A program made the position numbers and the translations under genes. From Bacteroidales bacterium (GTDB taxonomy: Bacteria; Bacteroidota; Bacteroidia; Bacteroidales; VadinHA17): 64,000 bases of DNA. Positions within the stretch are counted from its first letter, which is position 1. The number at the start of each line of letters is the position of its first letter. Positions 17,267 to 27,947 of the stretch are shown here, in pieces. The notes beneath the pieces are model-generated. The model searched no databases. It was not told the origin of the DNA and saw nothing but the letters and a program-made list of their open reading frames with translations. The stretch covers positions 1-64,000 of the forward strand of contig JALONR010000001.1 in NCBI GenBank assembly GCA_025454815.1. The letters are read 5' to 3'.

Positions 17267-20200
17267 ATGAAGAAATTATCTACCCTATTAATCAGTCTTT
17301 TTATTGCCTTGACTGTGATCACCGCCCAGGAGGCTCCACCACAGGCTTTCAGCTTCAAGGCATTGATAAAAGATTACAGAGGTTCTCTCATAATTCTAAG
17401 AACGGTCAGCCTGAGAATAAGCATACTGCAGAATGCACCAAATGGTCCGGTTGTTTATTGCGAAACCTTCAGGGTTCAGACCAATGCAAATGCACAGGTT
17501 GATATTGAAATAGGGAGGGGTACCGTTGTCACCGGGATTTTCTCCGCTATTGACTGGGGAGCAGATGAATACTTCATTAAGGTTGAGGTTGATGTAAAGG
17601 GAGGGACAAACTACAAGGCGCTTTCCGTAGCTCAGCTGCTTTCAGTACCCTACGCCCTTTATGCCGGCAATTTTTCCGGCGGGCAAGACAATGATGACGA
17701 TCCTCAGAATGAACTTATTTCAGATGCCTATCTAAGCGGTTCTGCCTTGACTATAGTTGAAGATGGCAGAACAACCATTATTGAGCTTTCGGGACTATTA
17801 AGCGGAGTTGATGCCAGCACTACCAATGAGTTACAAAACCTTTCAATCAATGGTCATGAGTTACATATCGAGAATGGCAACACAATTACATTACCCGATG
17901 AGGTCAATGATGCCGATGCTGATCCGGCGAACGAGATACAGGCGATAACCCTTGAAGGAAACAATCTGATTCTGACAACAAATCATGATCCGATAATCAT
18001 TGACCTCACCCCTTACCTGGATAACACAGATAACCAGACACTGGCTTTTGATGATCATCAGCTTTCTATTTCAAATGGAAATACCATTCCGCTGCCAGAC
18101 AATGTTGATGATGCTGACGCCGATCCCCTGAATGAGATTCAGCAACTCAGCATCCTGGGAGACAGGATCTCTCTGAGCCGGGAAGGGGGGTATGTTGACA
18201 TACCTGTTGCAAATACAGTCAACGGCATTTTCGTTTATGGAGACAGGGATAAAGACGGTTATGGAGATCCGTTTAAAGCGCTATGGATACCCGTGAATGT
18301 ATCGCCGCCTTCCGGCTATATATCACGATCAGACGACTGTAATGATGAAAATGCGCTGTTCAATCCCGGTGTAAGTGACATCTGCGACGGAAAGGACAAC
18401 AATTGCAATGGCCTTGTGGATGAGGATTGTCTTTCTCCTGAATACTATAATCTGCTTATAGCATATTTTACATGCCTGCAAACCCACAGCTGCCAGTATG
18501 ATGATCCATCCTGCATAATTAATAACTGCCAGGATGAGGTTGAAGAGATTATTAACTCCGGAGAAGAAGGTGTCTGTATTTCCGGTCTCCTCATGAACTG
18601 GAGCCAGCTGCCGTTTGATGAGAGCTGGACCATAGAGGCAATGGCCAATTATCTGGTCTTGCAATGTGTAAGTCCCGATAATGACCATGATGGGTATTCC
18701 GTGCCGGAAGTCGACTGTGATGACAACAATCCGGCAATCAATCCGGGTGCTGAGGAGATATGCGAAGATGGTATAGACCAGAATTGTAACGGTGTGGATC
18801 CTGAATGCGGTGACGGTGATGAGGATGGCTATACTGTTGCCAAAGGTGACTGCAATGACGGAGATCCATCAATTCATCCCGGAGCAACTGATCTGTGCGA
18901 TCAGAAGGACAATGATTGCGATGGCCAGACAGATGAGGATGCAGAATGGATAATCTACTACAGGGATGATGACCGTGATAACTACGGTGACCCGGGCGTT
19001 TCACAAACTTTCTGCTCGGATGCCCTGGCAAGAGAATCCGGCTATGTTCCGGATAATCGTGATTGCAATGATAATGACGCTGAGATCAACCCGGGAATCA
19101 GGGAGGATGAGGAGAATTGTGATGACGGAATAGACCAGGATTGCAACGGTTCGGATCTGGTGTGTTCAGATCTGACAGATGATGATCAGGACGGTTATTC
19201 AGAGGCTGATGGTGATTGTGATGACAATAATTTTGAAGTAAATCCGGGGGTAACAGAAATATGTGCTGACGGCATTGATCAGAATTGTGATGGAATAGAT
19301 CCGCCTGCAAACTACTGCACAGATGATGACGGAGACAATTATACAGAAGTTGGAGGGGACTGTGATGACGGCAACCCCGATGTGTATCCGGGAGCTGAAG
19401 AAGTATGTGACGACGGGATAGACCAGAACTGCGATGGAAGGATAGATGAAGGGTGTTGTGTTTCCGTAGTGGCACAATTATTAACATGCATGGATGAGAA
19501 CGGATGCAGCTATTCCGACCCTCTGTGCGTAACTCAGAAGTGCCTTACCCTTTATTATGAAGTTGCTGAGTGTATTGATGTTACCGGGTGTGTCCTGCCA
19601 TTGCTTGCTGATCCTGATCTGCCGTTTGATGAAACCTGGGACAACATGGAGAAAGCAGCCTATATCTGCAGCAATTGCGGCGCTGTTGATACTGATGGTG
19701 ACGGATTTACTCCCAATTCAGGTGACTGCGATGATTCCGACCCATCAGTATACCCCGGTGCAACCGAAATCTGTGAAGATGGGATAGACCAGGATTGCAA
19801 TGGGCATGATGCATCCTGCAATGATAAAGACGAAGATGGTTTCCTTGCGGACGAAGGAGATTGTGATGATAATGATCCTGAAATAAATCCCGGTGCTCCG
19901 GAAATATGTGATGGGAAAGATAATAATTGTGATGGCCAGAGAGATGAAGAAGGCGGGGAGTATTGGTTCCCGGATACCGACGGTGATGGCTTTGGCAGTG
20001 ATTTAGATCCCCTGCAGGCCTGTGTACGTCCTGACGGATATGTGGAAATTGCAGAAGACTGTGATGACTCAAATCCTGCAATTTATCCTGAAGCACCTGA
20101 AATATGCGATGGATTTGATAACGACTGTGATGGCGAGGCAGATGAAGATCTCGAGTTCACCTGGTACTTCCTTGATCAGGATGGAGATGGCTTTGGTTCG

Positions 20201-21211
20201 GCTGAAAATATGCCTGAAGGCCCAGAATATCTATGCTACCAGCCGGAAAATCACGTTGACAATGACTTCGACTGCGACGACAACAATCCTGATGTCAATC
20301 CGGGAGCAACAGAAATATGCGGGGATGAAATCGACCAGGATTGCGATGGAGCAGATCTGCTGTGCCCCGGGGATACAGATGATGATAGAGACGGATTCAC
20401 TGAAAACCAGGGAGATTGTAATGACGATGATCCTTCCATCAACCCCTGGGCAGAAGAGATCTGCGGTGACGGAATAGACCAGAATTGCGACGGAACGGAC
20501 CTGTCATGCCTGGATGTCGACAATGACGGAGATGGCTTCACTGAAAATCAGGGTGACTGCAACGACGATAATGATCTCATCAACCCGGAAGCTGAAGAGA
20601 TGTGCGGTGACGGAATAGACCAGAATTGCGACGGAACGGACCTGTCATGCCTGGATGTCGACAATGACAGGGACAGTTTCACTGAAAACCAGGGAGATTG
20701 CAATGATTATGATTATTCCATCTACCCGGGAGCTGAAGAGATTTGCGATGACGGGATAGACCAGAATTGCGACGGAACGGACCTGTCATGCCTGGATGTT
20801 GACAACGACGGTGACAGCTTTACTGAGAACCAGGGAGACTGTGACGACTTTGACCCGGGAATTAATCCGGCCATTCCGGAGATTTGCGGTGATGGAATAG
20901 ACCAGGACTGTGACGGGTCAGATCCGGAGTGTTTACCGACAATCAAAATGGTTTACCCTTCATCCCTCAATATCAGCCTGGGGGGCTCGGCAACCGTATA
21001 CATTGAGCTTGTAAACGATGCCCCATACAGCGGAGTAACGGTTTATGCTGCTTCAAACAACAGTGAGTGCCTGACAGTTACCCCGGTTATAACAATTGAT
21101 GAGGCAGAAAGAATCGGAAATGCAACTGTGACAGGCCTTTGTACAGGAATCTATAACATTATTTTCACATTGGGATCACAACAGGTTAGCATGACTGTAA
21201 CTGTGGAGTGA
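17267..21211 (+). CDS. giant secreted Asp/Cys-repeat protein with 14 MopE-like motifs
   Basis: The 1314-residue protein has a signal peptide (cut after Val-Ile-Thr-Ala-Gln), a beta-rich N-terminal domain (to about residue 135) like those on Bacteroidota tail-fibre/collagen-like proteins, and a region with Asp-Ala-Asp-Pro-Asn-Glu-Ile-Gln repeats. From about residue 350 to 1225 there are 14 copies of the putative metal-binding MopE motif (Asp-Cys-Asp-Asp-X-Asn-Pro-X-Ile-Asn-Pro-Gly, then Glu-Ile-Cys and Ile-Asp-Gln-Asn-Cys-Asp-Gly), joined by calcium-type Asp-X-Asp-X-Asp-Gly loops. Two copies of an 80-residue Cys-rich module lie between them (residues about 390-470 and 730-805). An Ig-like domain ends the protein; no T9SS tail is visible. 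It is probably a surface calcium/copper-binding protein. Confidence 0.85.
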   Translation: MKKLSTLLISLFIALTVITAQEAPPQAFSFKALIKDYRGSLIILRTVSLRISILQNAPNGPVVYCETFRVQTNANAQVDIEIGRGTVVTGIFSAIDWGADEYFIKVEVDVKGGTNYKALSVAQLLSVPYALYAGNFSGGQDNDDDPQNELISDAYLSGSALTIVEDGRTTIIELSGLLSGVDASTTNELQNLSINGHELHIENGNTITLPDEVNDADADPANEIQAITLEGNNLILTTNHDPIIIDLTPYLDNTDNQTLAFDDHQLSISNGNTIPLPDNVDDADADPLNEIQQLSILGDRISLSREGGYVDIPVANTVNGIFVYGDRDKDGYGDPFKALWIPVNVSPPSGYISRSDDCNDENALFNPGVSDICDGKDNNCNGLVDEDCLSPEYYNLLIAYFTCLQTHSCQYDDPSCIINNCQDEVEEIINSGEEGVCISGLLMNWSQLPFDESWTIEAMANYLVLQCVSPDNDHDGYSVPEVDCDDNNPAINPGAEEICEDGIDQNCNGVDPECGDGDEDGYTVAKGDCNDGDPSIHPGATDLCDQKDNDCDGQTDEDAEWIIYYRDDDRDNYGDPGVSQTFCSDALARESGYVPDNRDCNDNDAEINPGIREDEENCDDGIDQDCNGSDLVCSDLTDDDQDGYSEADGDCDDNNFEVNPGVTEICADGIDQNCDGIDPPANYCTDDDGDNYTEVGGDCDDGNPDVYPGAEEVCDDGIDQNCDGRIDEGCCVSVVAQLLTCMDENGCSYSDPLCVTQKCLTLYYEVAECIDVTGCVLPLLADPDLPFDETWDNMEKAAYICSNCGAVDTDGDGFTPNSGDCDDSDPSVYPGATEICEDGIDQDCNGHDASCNDKDEDGFLADEGDCDDNDPEINPGAPEICDGKDNNCDGQRDEEGGEYWFPDTDGDGFGSDLDPLQACVRPDGYVEIAEDCDDSNPAIYPEAPEICDGFDNDCDGEADEDLEFTWYFLDQDGDGFGSAENMPEGPEYLCYQPENHVDNDFDCDDNNPDVNPGATEICGDEIDQDCDGADLLCPGDTDDDRDGFTENQGDCNDDDPSINPWAEEICGDGIDQNCDGTDLSCLDVDNDGDGFTENQGDCNDDNDLINPEAEEMCGDGIDQNCDGTDLSCLDVDNDRDSFTENQGDCNDYDYSIYPGAEEICDDGIDQNCDGTDLSCLDVDNDGDSFTENQGDCDDFDPGINPAIPEICGDGIDQDCDGSDPECLPTIKMVYPSSLNISLGGSATVYIELVNDAPYSGVTVYAASNNSECLTVTPVITIDEAERIGNATVTGLCTGIYNIIFTLGSQQVSMTVTVE
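20374..20935 (+). repeat. 141-bp coding tandem repeats in the MopE-like gene
   Basis: The last four MopE units are recent duplications at the DNA level. The unit start (GATGT, followed by CGACAATGAC or a close variant) recurs at about 20513, 20654 and 20795, an exact 141-bp (47-codon) period, with blocks of more than 40 identical bases. The region is prone to slippage and assembly error. Confidence 0.8.
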
Positions 21212-21239
21212 GTTGTCAATTGTCAAATTCAGTGTTGAA

Positions 21240-21277
21240 GAGGCTGTTTCTGTAATGGGCAGCCTCTTGCATTTTTT
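21240..21277 (+). terminator. rho-independent terminator after the MopE-like gene
   Basis: A perfect 7-bp stem GAGGCTG (21240-21246) / CAGCCTC (21260-21266) with a 13-nt loop is followed by a T-rich tail (TTGCATTTTTT). It ends the two-gene unit and isolates it from norB. Confidence 0.7.
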
Positions 21278-21404
21278 ACTGGTCATGCGATCCGGCCGCA
21301 ACATAATAAAAATCACAATTAGTTGCCCCGGTCATCTTTATTGCCTACATTAAATGCCCGAGATCTTGAGCAGGATTTGGAGTCAAACCTATAAAAACCT
21401 GATT

Positions 21405-23669
21405 ATGAACACAAGAACTCTATGGATCGGCCTGGGGCTGGTCACTCTCATCAGCTTCTCTGTTCTGCTGTTTTACGGAAACGAGATTTACACCCTTAAA
21501 CCTCCGATACCTGAAAAGGTTGTATCTGAGGGAGGCGAGGTGCTGTTTACCGCACAGCAGATCAAAGACGGCCAGAACGTGTGGCAGTCTATCGGCGGAC
21601 AGCAGGTTGGCTCGGTATGGGGTCATGGTGCATATATTGCACCTGACTGGTCGGCAGACTGGCTGCACCGTGAAGCGGACTTTATTCTTGAGGAGTGGTC
21701 GCGGAATGATTTCGGTCAGTCCTTCAGCTCCCTCGCAGAAGAGAAAAAAGCAATGCTGGAGGTGCGCCTTCAGGAATCGGTTCGTCTCAACACGTTTGAT
21801 GCATCAACCGGCGTTCTGACCCTCTCCGGCATCAGGACAAGGGCAGTGATGAGCAATGCAGGCTATTATGCCGGGTTGTTTATGAATGACCCTTCACGGG
21901 AAAACGAAAGGACCGCCTATTCCATCCCTGCCAACACCATAAAGGAAAAGGAGAGGATGGATGCGATGAATGCCTTCTTCTTCTGGGCAGCATGGGCCTG
22001 CGTTACGGAGCGGCCGGGATCAGACCTGACCTATACCAGCAACTGGCCTCCTGACCCGGTGCTGGGTAACAAGCCTTCAGCCGGCATTGTGCTCTGGACC
22101 GGATTCAGTGTCATCATGCTCCTGGTGGGCATCGGCCTGCTGGCATACTACAATGCAAGGAACAAGTCGGATGTGCTTGATAAATCACTTCTCCCGCAGA
22201 ATGATCCCCTGGGAGGACTGAACCCGACTCCCTCAATGAAGGCTGTTCTGAAGTATTACTGGGTTGTGGTGGGGCTGATCCAGTTGCAGATCCTGACAGG
22301 GGTTGTCACGGCACACTACGGGGTTGAGGGAAACCAGTTCTACGGACTCAGCCTTGACACCATTATGCCATACTCGATCTCAAGGACATGGCACATACAG
22401 CTGGCCCTCTTCTGGATCGCCACCGCATGGCTGGCTGCCGGACTCTACATCGCTCCGGCTGTATCTGGTCATGAGCCGAAGTTCCAGCGATTTGGCGTAA
22501 ACCTTCTGTTCTTTGCCCTCCTGGTGATAGTTCTGGGTTCAATGGCCGGAGAATGGATGGGTGTGATGCAGAAGCTCGGTCTGGTACAGAACTTCTGGTT
22601 TGGTCACCAGGGTTATGAATATGTTGACCTCGGGAGGTTCTGGCAGATATTCCTTTTTGCCGGTTTCATCATATGGCTCTTCCTGATGTTCCGGGCTTTG
22701 TGGCCCGCACTGATCAAAAAATCAGAGAGTCGTGAACTTCTCATACTGTTCAGCATCGCAACCGTGGCCATCGCGGCTTTTTACGGCGCAGGACTCATGT
22801 GGGGCAGGCAGACCCACCTCTCCATTGCCGAATACTGGCGCTGGTGGGTGGTCCATCTCTGGGTGGAGGGCTTCTTTGAGGTGTTCGCCACGGTGGTGGC
22901 AGCCTTCCTCTTTGTAAGGATGGGACTGCTGAACATTAAGTACGCAACAACGGGTGTGCTGTTCGCAACCATTGTCTACCTCGCCGGCGGGGTGATCGGT
23001 ACCTTCCATCACCTATATTTCGCCGGTACTCCTACGGCAGTAATAGCCCTCGGCGCAACATTCAGCGCACTGGAGGTGGTGCCACTGGTATTCATGGGAT
23101 TCGAGGCGTACCATAACCTGCAGCTCAGCAGGGCAACAGCCTGGGTGAAAGCTTACAAATGGCCTATTTACTTCATCATCTCGGTCAGCTTCTGGAACCT
23201 GGTGGGGGCAGGACTCTTCGGGTTCCTCATCAACCCGCCAATAGCCCTCTACTACATGCAGGGTCTCAACACCACTCCGCTGCACGGCCACGCAGCACTG
23301 TTCGGCGTCTTTGGGATGCTGGCTATAGGACTGATGCTCTTCGTGCTGAAAGGTCTTACGATCAAATATGTATGGAAGACTGGTATGCTGAAGATAGCAT
23401 TCTGGACCATGAACGGAGGCCTGATGCTCATGCTGCTGCTGAGCCTGCTGCCTGTGGGTGTGCTGCAAACCGTAGCCAGCATAAAGGTTGGAATGTGGTA
23501 TGCCCGCTCAATCGAGTTCATGCAGGGTGACACGATGCAGACCCTGAGATGGCTGAGGGTTATAGGCGACAGCGTATTTGCGGTAGGATCGGTGGCGCTG
23601 GCCATATTTGTAATTGGCCTGAAAACCGGATGGTCCGTTGACAGGACACAGAAGCTTTACAATGAATAG
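21405..23669 (+). CDS. norB: quinol-dependent nitric oxide reductase (qNor)
   Basis: The 754-residue protein is the single-subunit type. It has an N-terminal helix, a periplasmic domain of about 200 residues fused to the catalytic part, and about 12 further helices. The haem-copper-oxidase-like core shows the expected ligands: Thr-Trp-His (low-spin haem), Trp-Trp-Val-Val-His with the nearby conserved Glu (iron B site), the His-His pair in Thr-Phe-His-His-Leu, and His-Gly-His (haem ligands). It reduces two NO to N2O using quinol in the inner membrane. The ATG at 21405 fits the family better than an in-frame ATG at 21354. Two GTCAT half-sites (21282 and 21331) resemble half of the RIC operator, but this is weak. 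No other denitrification genes are present. Confidence 0.93.
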   Translation: MNTRTLWIGLGLVTLISFSVLLFYGNEIYTLKPPIPEKVVSEGGEVLFTAQQIKDGQNVWQSIGGQQVGSVWGHGAYIAPDWSADWLHREADFILEEWSRNDFGQSFSSLAEEKKAMLEVRLQESVRLNTFDASTGVLTLSGIRTRAVMSNAGYYAGLFMNDPSRENERTAYSIPANTIKEKERMDAMNAFFFWAAWACVTERPGSDLTYTSNWPPDPVLGNKPSAGIVLWTGFSVIMLLVGIGLLAYYNARNKSDVLDKSLLPQNDPLGGLNPTPSMKAVLKYYWVVVGLIQLQILTGVVTAHYGVEGNQFYGLSLDTIMPYSISRTWHIQLALFWIATAWLAAGLYIAPAVSGHEPKFQRFGVNLLFFALLVIVLGSMAGEWMGVMQKLGLVQNFWFGHQGYEYVDLGRFWQIFLFAGFIIWLFLMFRALWPALIKKSESRELLILFSIATVAIAAFYGAGLMWGRQTHLSIAEYWRWWVVHLWVEGFFEVFATVVAAFLFVRMGLLNIKYATTGVLFATIVYLAGGVIGTFHHLYFAGTPTAVIALGATFSALEVVPLVFMGFEAYHNLQLSRATAWVKAYKWPIYFIISVSFWNLVGAGLFGFLINPPIALYYMQGLNTTPLHGHAALFGVFGMLAIGLMLFVLKGLTIKYVWKTGMLKIAFWTMNGGLMLMLLLSLLPVGVLQTVASIKVGMWYARSIEFMQGDTMQTLRWLRVIGDSVFAVGSVALAIFVIGLKTGWSVDRTQKLYNE

Positions 23670-23719
23670 TCCTGCCGGAAGCTGGCTGGTGGTTTATTCA
23701 GGACAATCATAATGCCGGC

Positions 23720-23760
23720 AATGCCCTGATATTGATCCTCCCCAACAATATCAGGGCATT
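23720..23760. terminator. long hairpin between convergent norB and esterase genes
   Basis: A perfect 15-bp stem (AATGCCCTGATATTG at 23720-23734 with its complement at 23746-23760, loop of 11 nt) sits between convergent genes. The T tract on either side is weak, so it may be a bidirectional terminator or an RNA-stabilising hairpin. Confidence 0.6.
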
Positions 23761-23792
23761 TAATTCGGAGGCCATTTAATGACTAAAGCTGG

Positions 23793-25355
23793 TCATTGTT
23801 CAATAGCCTTCAGGGTTGAATCCATCCTGTGGTGCATCTCCTTCCTCAGGTCATCAGTCCACACATCATGACCGGTGGACGGGAAAAGTTGTATATCCGC
23901 GTCAATTCTCTCCCTGTCCAGGATATCGCGGAAACACTTCACTGCCTCATCCAGGTCAAACAGATCATATTCATTAACATAGATATGTATCTTTGACTGC
24001 AGGGCCTGCTTATGGTATTTATCGAGGTGGGTAATCTTCAGGCTCAGGTCATAGCTGTCCCAGGTAGCTGCAACAGAAGGATCAACCACTCCCGTTTCCC
24101 AGTCAAAAAGATGCGTTGGCCCGCCGCCAGGAATACACCTGCTGAAAGTTGCATCAAAGGAATACATCTGCTCTCCCCAACCTGCAAGCCGGTCGATGGC
24201 AACCAGGTCTCTGACGGCCAACCCTCTGTCAGTGCTGTCTGATTGATTAATCCTGAGGTTTGGCAAACGTTTCTCAACACCCTCTCTGTCGAAATACATA
24301 TTGGCCCCGTCCTCATATATGTTTGTCCCTACAAACTCTGTAAAATCAACAGGATCAGGGCTGCCGGCATAGGCTCCGCCGAACCGGTCCGGATAGTTCA
24401 CCAGCAACCAGAGGGCAGCCCAGGCTCCCGAAGACTGCCCGGCAAGGAACCGGGTCCGCGGATCACGGTTTACGCGGTATTCCTTCTCTATATAGGGCAG
24501 CAATTCGCCGAAAAATGTCTCCTCCCTTGGTCCGTTGGTCTCTGAGCTGCAGAAGTTATGGAACCCGCTCCTGCATTCATGGTTTACAATTACGAAAATC
24601 TTCTCGTTTCCGTAACCCGACATGCCATACCTTTTTTGCTGGAAGCCGAGACCTGAATAGATACTAGCCCCCCAGCCGCCGAATATGTAAACGGTGGGGT
24701 AAACACGATCCTCATCCTTTTGATATGACGCCGGAAGAATCACTGCAGCCAAAAGGGAGTCCTCTTCGCCATAAAACTGTGTCAGCAGTTCGCTTCTGAT
24801 ACTGACCTTCCTTACTGTTTCGGTTTCCTTAAAGACCGGCGGACCAGGTGTGAGGTTGAACAGCAGATCGAGCGGCATGCACATTTTCCCCTTATCGACA
24901 TATACAATATTCTTGTTGGTAACGGCTATATCTCCCTGTCTGAATATGGCATCCGTGAGGATGCGCGTGTTATGACCGGTTACCATTATTGCCTGTACCG
25001 CATACCATCCATCCAGTGCATCAAGTTCATGCTTCTGCCTTACGGCGTTGAAACAGTCCATCACAACCGTCTCCCCTGGCTTCCAGTCCTTTACATCCAT
25101 GGCAAAGGCAGGCTGGGGATCAAAAATGTCAGGGTTGACACTTTTCCTGAGATCTTTCTGGAAACCTACAATTATTCTCCCGTTTATGGGTACCTGGCTG
25201 ACATTGCCGGAATATGAAAAACGTACCCGCAGGTTTCCGGACTGGTCAGTTAAAGCTAATTGTGTCTTATCTCCTGTTTGCGGAAACAGAAATATGTTCT
25301 GTAAAAGAAGTGCGGTCAGCAGCAGGAAGGTTTTGGCTGGTTTCATCGGATTCAT
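23793..25355 (-). CDS. secreted alpha/beta-hydrolase esterase (esterase D-like)
   Basis: The 520-residue protein has a signal peptide and an N-terminal beta-rich domain of about 180 residues. A putative-esterase domain (PF00756-like) follows, with the nucleophile elbow Gly-Gln-Ser-Ser-Gly near residue 305, Tyr-Ile-Glu-Lys-Glu-Tyr-Arg-Val before it, and the catalytic His in Ser-Thr-Gly-His-Asp near the end. Members cut ferulic or acetyl esters from polysaccharides or hydrolyse siderophores; the substrate here is unknown. I chose the ATG at 25355; 25346 is an equally possible start. It is downstream of the outer-membrane barrel gene but separated from it by a terminator. Confidence 0.8.
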   Translation of the reverse strand: MNPMKPAKTFLLLTALLLQNIFLFPQTGDKTQLALTDQSGNLRVRFSYSGNVSQVPINGRIIVGFQKDLRKSVNPDIFDPQPAFAMDVKDWKPGETVVMDCFNAVRQKHELDALDGWYAVQAIMVTGHNTRILTDAIFRQGDIAVTNKNIVYVDKGKMCMPLDLLFNLTPGPPVFKETETVRKVSIRSELLTQFYGEEDSLLAAVILPASYQKDEDRVYPTVYIFGGWGASIYSGLGFQQKRYGMSGYGNEKIFVIVNHECRSGFHNFCSSETNGPREETFFGELLPYIEKEYRVNRDPRTRFLAGQSSGAWAALWLLVNYPDRFGGAYAGSPDPVDFTEFVGTNIYEDGANMYFDREGVEKRLPNLRINQSDSTDRGLAVRDLVAIDRLAGWGEQMYSFDATFSRCIPGGGPTHLFDWETGVVDPSVAATWDSYDLSLKITHLDKYHKQALQSKIHIYVNEYDLFDLDEAVKCFRDILDRERIDADIQLFPSTGHDVWTDDLRKEMHHRMDSTLKAIEQ

Positions 25356-25455
25356 CTGTTTGGTTCGGTATGACACTTAAAGAATCACAATCTGATACAA
25401 AGACGATCCATCTTCCAAAAGATTGCACACCGGTCTTTAATAATACCAAAGAAGA

Positions 25456-25487
25456 AATGAGCGGACAGATCTCTGTATCCGCTCATT
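25456..25487 (-). terminator. terminator after the TonB-like barrel gene
   Basis: A perfect 10-bp stem (25456-25465 with 25478-25487, 12-nt loop) is followed on the minus strand by TTCTTCTTT. It closes the minus-strand unit that starts at 28895 and separates it from the esterase gene. Confidence 0.65.
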
Positions 25488-25559
25488 CACAGGTGTCCGC
25501 AGCAACCCGCTGCAGGCCCCTGACTTCTGCACCGTCACATTGCAGGATTGTATAAGATA

Positions 25560-27929
25560 TCACTTGACAAGTGCCCCGCTCTTGCTGTCGCTCTCAACCT
25601 CTACCTTGCGGTCAAGCTTTTTAATATTCCTTCCCTTGTTGAACTTGTAAGAATAGGAGAACTGGAAGAAGTTGGAGGCGTTAAAGCCGATTATGGTAGT
25701 CGAAGCAAAATCAGGTGCTTCGGTCTCCGTTCTGTTTAACCTGACATTGGTTGAAAGAGGGAGAACCCATACCAACCCCAGGCTGTGATTCTTTATCTGT
25801 GTCTGGATGCCGGGTCCGTAAAACGGATGGTTGTAGGTTTTGGAGCGGGCATTCACATTAATGCCATCATAGCTCAGGAAAGCAAACGCCGTGGTTTTCT
25901 TGTTCTTCCCGAAGCTGGCATAAGCCGCACCGGTCATGCTCCATGAGTAATAGTCCCGGCCTGGTATGACAAATGTCTGCCCCTCGTAATCATTTATGTG
26001 ACCCTTCCAGACCCTGGCATTGAAGTTTATGTACCAGAGTGTTGCGTTAATGCCTCCCCCAAGTTCATATCCGCTCAGGAGGTTATATGGTTTTGAAAAG
26101 GTGATCAATGAGTTGGTTTCGGGAGAATTCATAACCCGGTATTCATTCCCTGTCTTATCAGAAAAATACTCATTGTAGATATATGGTGAGAAATAGTTGC
26201 TGCCGAAGTTCCAGGTATAGGTAAGCTGGAGGCGGTCACGATAATCAGGCCTCAGATCGGGGTTGCCCTGGGTGATGTTGTAGTTCTGGTCTGTCCTGAA
26301 ATATGGATTCATGTCATAAATCCCGGGTCTGTTGATTCTCCGGTTGTAAGTAAATTTCAGATTGTGTGACACCGAGAATTTATACTGCAGGTTTACTGAA
26401 GGGAGAAAACAGGTATAATCAGGGCTGGTCACCGAATCTGCACTGATGTGGCTGTTCTCGACCCTGAGCAACGCCTGCATTCCTATCTTCTTCAGGTTGA
26501 ACGTGATCCCGCCATAGGCAGAGTTGCGAAACTCGTCATATCTGAAAAGATTATCTGCTTCAGTATTGTCAATTGTAAAATCATAACTCATTTGCTGGTA
26601 ATAAGCCTGGTAGCCTGCTTCCAGCCTGGCATTCATCCCCAGCGGATGGACATAGTTGACCTTGGTGGAAAAGTAATTGCGGTTGTTAAGGTTTTCCTCC
26701 AGCCTTGAATAAGTATCCAGTACTATTTCTGAATCCCAGGGATATCTCGAATTCTCAAAGCTGTTATTCTCATCTGACCTGAAGAGGTAGCCGGTGCTTT
26801 CAACTGTCAGCTCCTGAACCGGATTTTTGAAAGTCCTTTTGTAAAACAGAGATGCAGATGATTCATCGCTTCCATAACCATTGTATGTCAGCGAAGAGAT
26901 AATATTCAGCGGGTTATCGTTTTTATACAGGAATGTCTCACTCAACAGATCCACATCCTGGCTGATTGGCTTGTAGCTTATATTCAGGCTCAGGCTGTTT
27001 TTATCATTGATGTAATAGTCAAACCCGGTATTTATTGATGACATTTTCACCTTTATCCCGCCTGCTCCGTTCAGGTTGCTGAGAGAATCAATTGCCGTGA
27101 AGCGACTGTCAAATTTCTGGCTTATGTCGAGACCCTGGTAAAGAGTGAAGGCAGTCACATAAAACGTTATTTTTCCCATTGAGTAATCGAGGCTGGCCGA
27201 AGCCTGACTGGTAACCTTGTTAAAGGGCTTCAGGTTAATGCCCACATTGCCGTTTACCCCGTACCTGGCCTCCTTTTTAAGAATGATGCTTATCACTCCA
27301 TCAATGTTTCCCTCGTACTTTCCGGAAGGATTACTGATGATTTCAATTGACTGGATATCCGAAGGGAGTATTCTTGCGAGATATTCCTTGTCGCGCTGCC
27401 GGCCGTCAACCTGGATAATAAAGTTACTGCTGCCGTTAAGCGTTACATTGTTCTGATAATCGACATTCACCTGAGGTATCTTTTTCAGGAGGTCATAGCC
27501 GTTCGTAGCCGTACGGGCTACAACTTCAGGGATGGCATAGCTGGTTCTGTCGACCATTTCCTTGCCTTTAAGCCTTTCCCCCACCACCATTATCTCATCT
27601 ATGCTGGCAGTGGTTTCCGTCAGAAAAATAGTGTCGACTGAAATCTCAGTGTCTCCGGATCCCACCGTTACTATCCTGCCGTTTGTTTTAAAGCCCACAT
27701 AGCTTACCCTGATATAATAATCACCCGGGTTTACCTTTTCCAGCAGGTAGGCTCCGTCACCCAGAGTAATAACTCCGGTTACCATTAATGAATCCGGCAA
27801 CTGCATCAGGCCCACGGTAGCGTACGGCACAGGAGACCTGTCACTCTCAAGGCATACTTTACCGCTTATATTCTGGGCCTGCGATGCAACTGAAGCTGCC
27901 AGAAGCAATCCAACCAAAATTCTTTTCAT
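25560..27929 (-). CDS. TonB-dependent-receptor-like outer-membrane protein (OMP_b-brl_3 type)
   Basis: The 789-residue protein has a signal peptide (cut after Ser-Gln-Ala-Gln) and a carboxypeptidase-regulatory-like domain (residues about 18-100: Ile-Ser-Gly-Lys-Val then Val-Pro-Tyr-Ala-Thr-Val). A plug-like domain follows (residues about 120-225) with Val-Asp-Gly-Arg and Ile-Glu-Ile-Ile-Ser-Asn-Pro-Ser-Gly-Lys-Tyr-Glu-Gly. The rest is a large 22-strand-type barrel, including the Asn-Arg-Arg-Ile-Asn-Arg-Pro motif near residue 530 that marks this outer-membrane-beta-barrel family. There is no SusD partner, so it is not a SusCD pair. The ligand is unknown. The gene follows the DUF6263-like gene by 18 bp. 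The ATG at 27929 directly precedes the signal peptide. Confidence 0.88.
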   Translation of the reverse strand: MKRILVGLLLAASVASQAQNISGKVCLESDRSPVPYATVGLMQLPDSLMVTGVITLGDGAYLLEKVNPGDYYIRVSYVGFKTNGRIVTVGSGDTEISVDTIFLTETTASIDEIMVVGERLKGKEMVDRTSYAIPEVVARTATNGYDLLKKIPQVNVDYQNNVTLNGSSNFIIQVDGRQRDKEYLARILPSDIQSIEIISNPSGKYEGNIDGVISIILKKEARYGVNGNVGINLKPFNKVTSQASASLDYSMGKITFYVTAFTLYQGLDISQKFDSRFTAIDSLSNLNGAGGIKVKMSSINTGFDYYINDKNSLSLNISYKPISQDVDLLSETFLYKNDNPLNIISSLTYNGYGSDESSASLFYKRTFKNPVQELTVESTGYLFRSDENNSFENSRYPWDSEIVLDTYSRLEENLNNRNYFSTKVNYVHPLGMNARLEAGYQAYYQQMSYDFTIDNTEADNLFRYDEFRNSAYGGITFNLKKIGMQALLRVENSHISADSVTSPDYTCFLPSVNLQYKFSVSHNLKFTYNRRINRPGIYDMNPYFRTDQNYNITQGNPDLRPDYRDRLQLTYTWNFGSNYFSPYIYNEYFSDKTGNEYRVMNSPETNSLITFSKPYNLLSGYELGGGINATLWYINFNARVWKGHINDYEGQTFVIPGRDYYSWSMTGAAYASFGKNKKTTAFAFLSYDGINVNARSKTYNHPFYGPGIQTQIKNHSLGLVWVLPLSTNVRLNRTETEAPDFASTTIIGFNASNFFQFSYSYKFNKGRNIKKLDRKVEVESDSKSGALVK

Positions 27930-27947
27930 GTGCTTTCCCATATTGAT

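Noticed and set aside
20374-20935. CRISPR-like repeats
   Set aside because: The repeats are 141 bp and coding, in frame with the MopE-type protein.
21282-21335. RIC-type operator in front of norB
   Set aside because: Only two GTCAT half-sites, far apart and not inverted; not enough to call.
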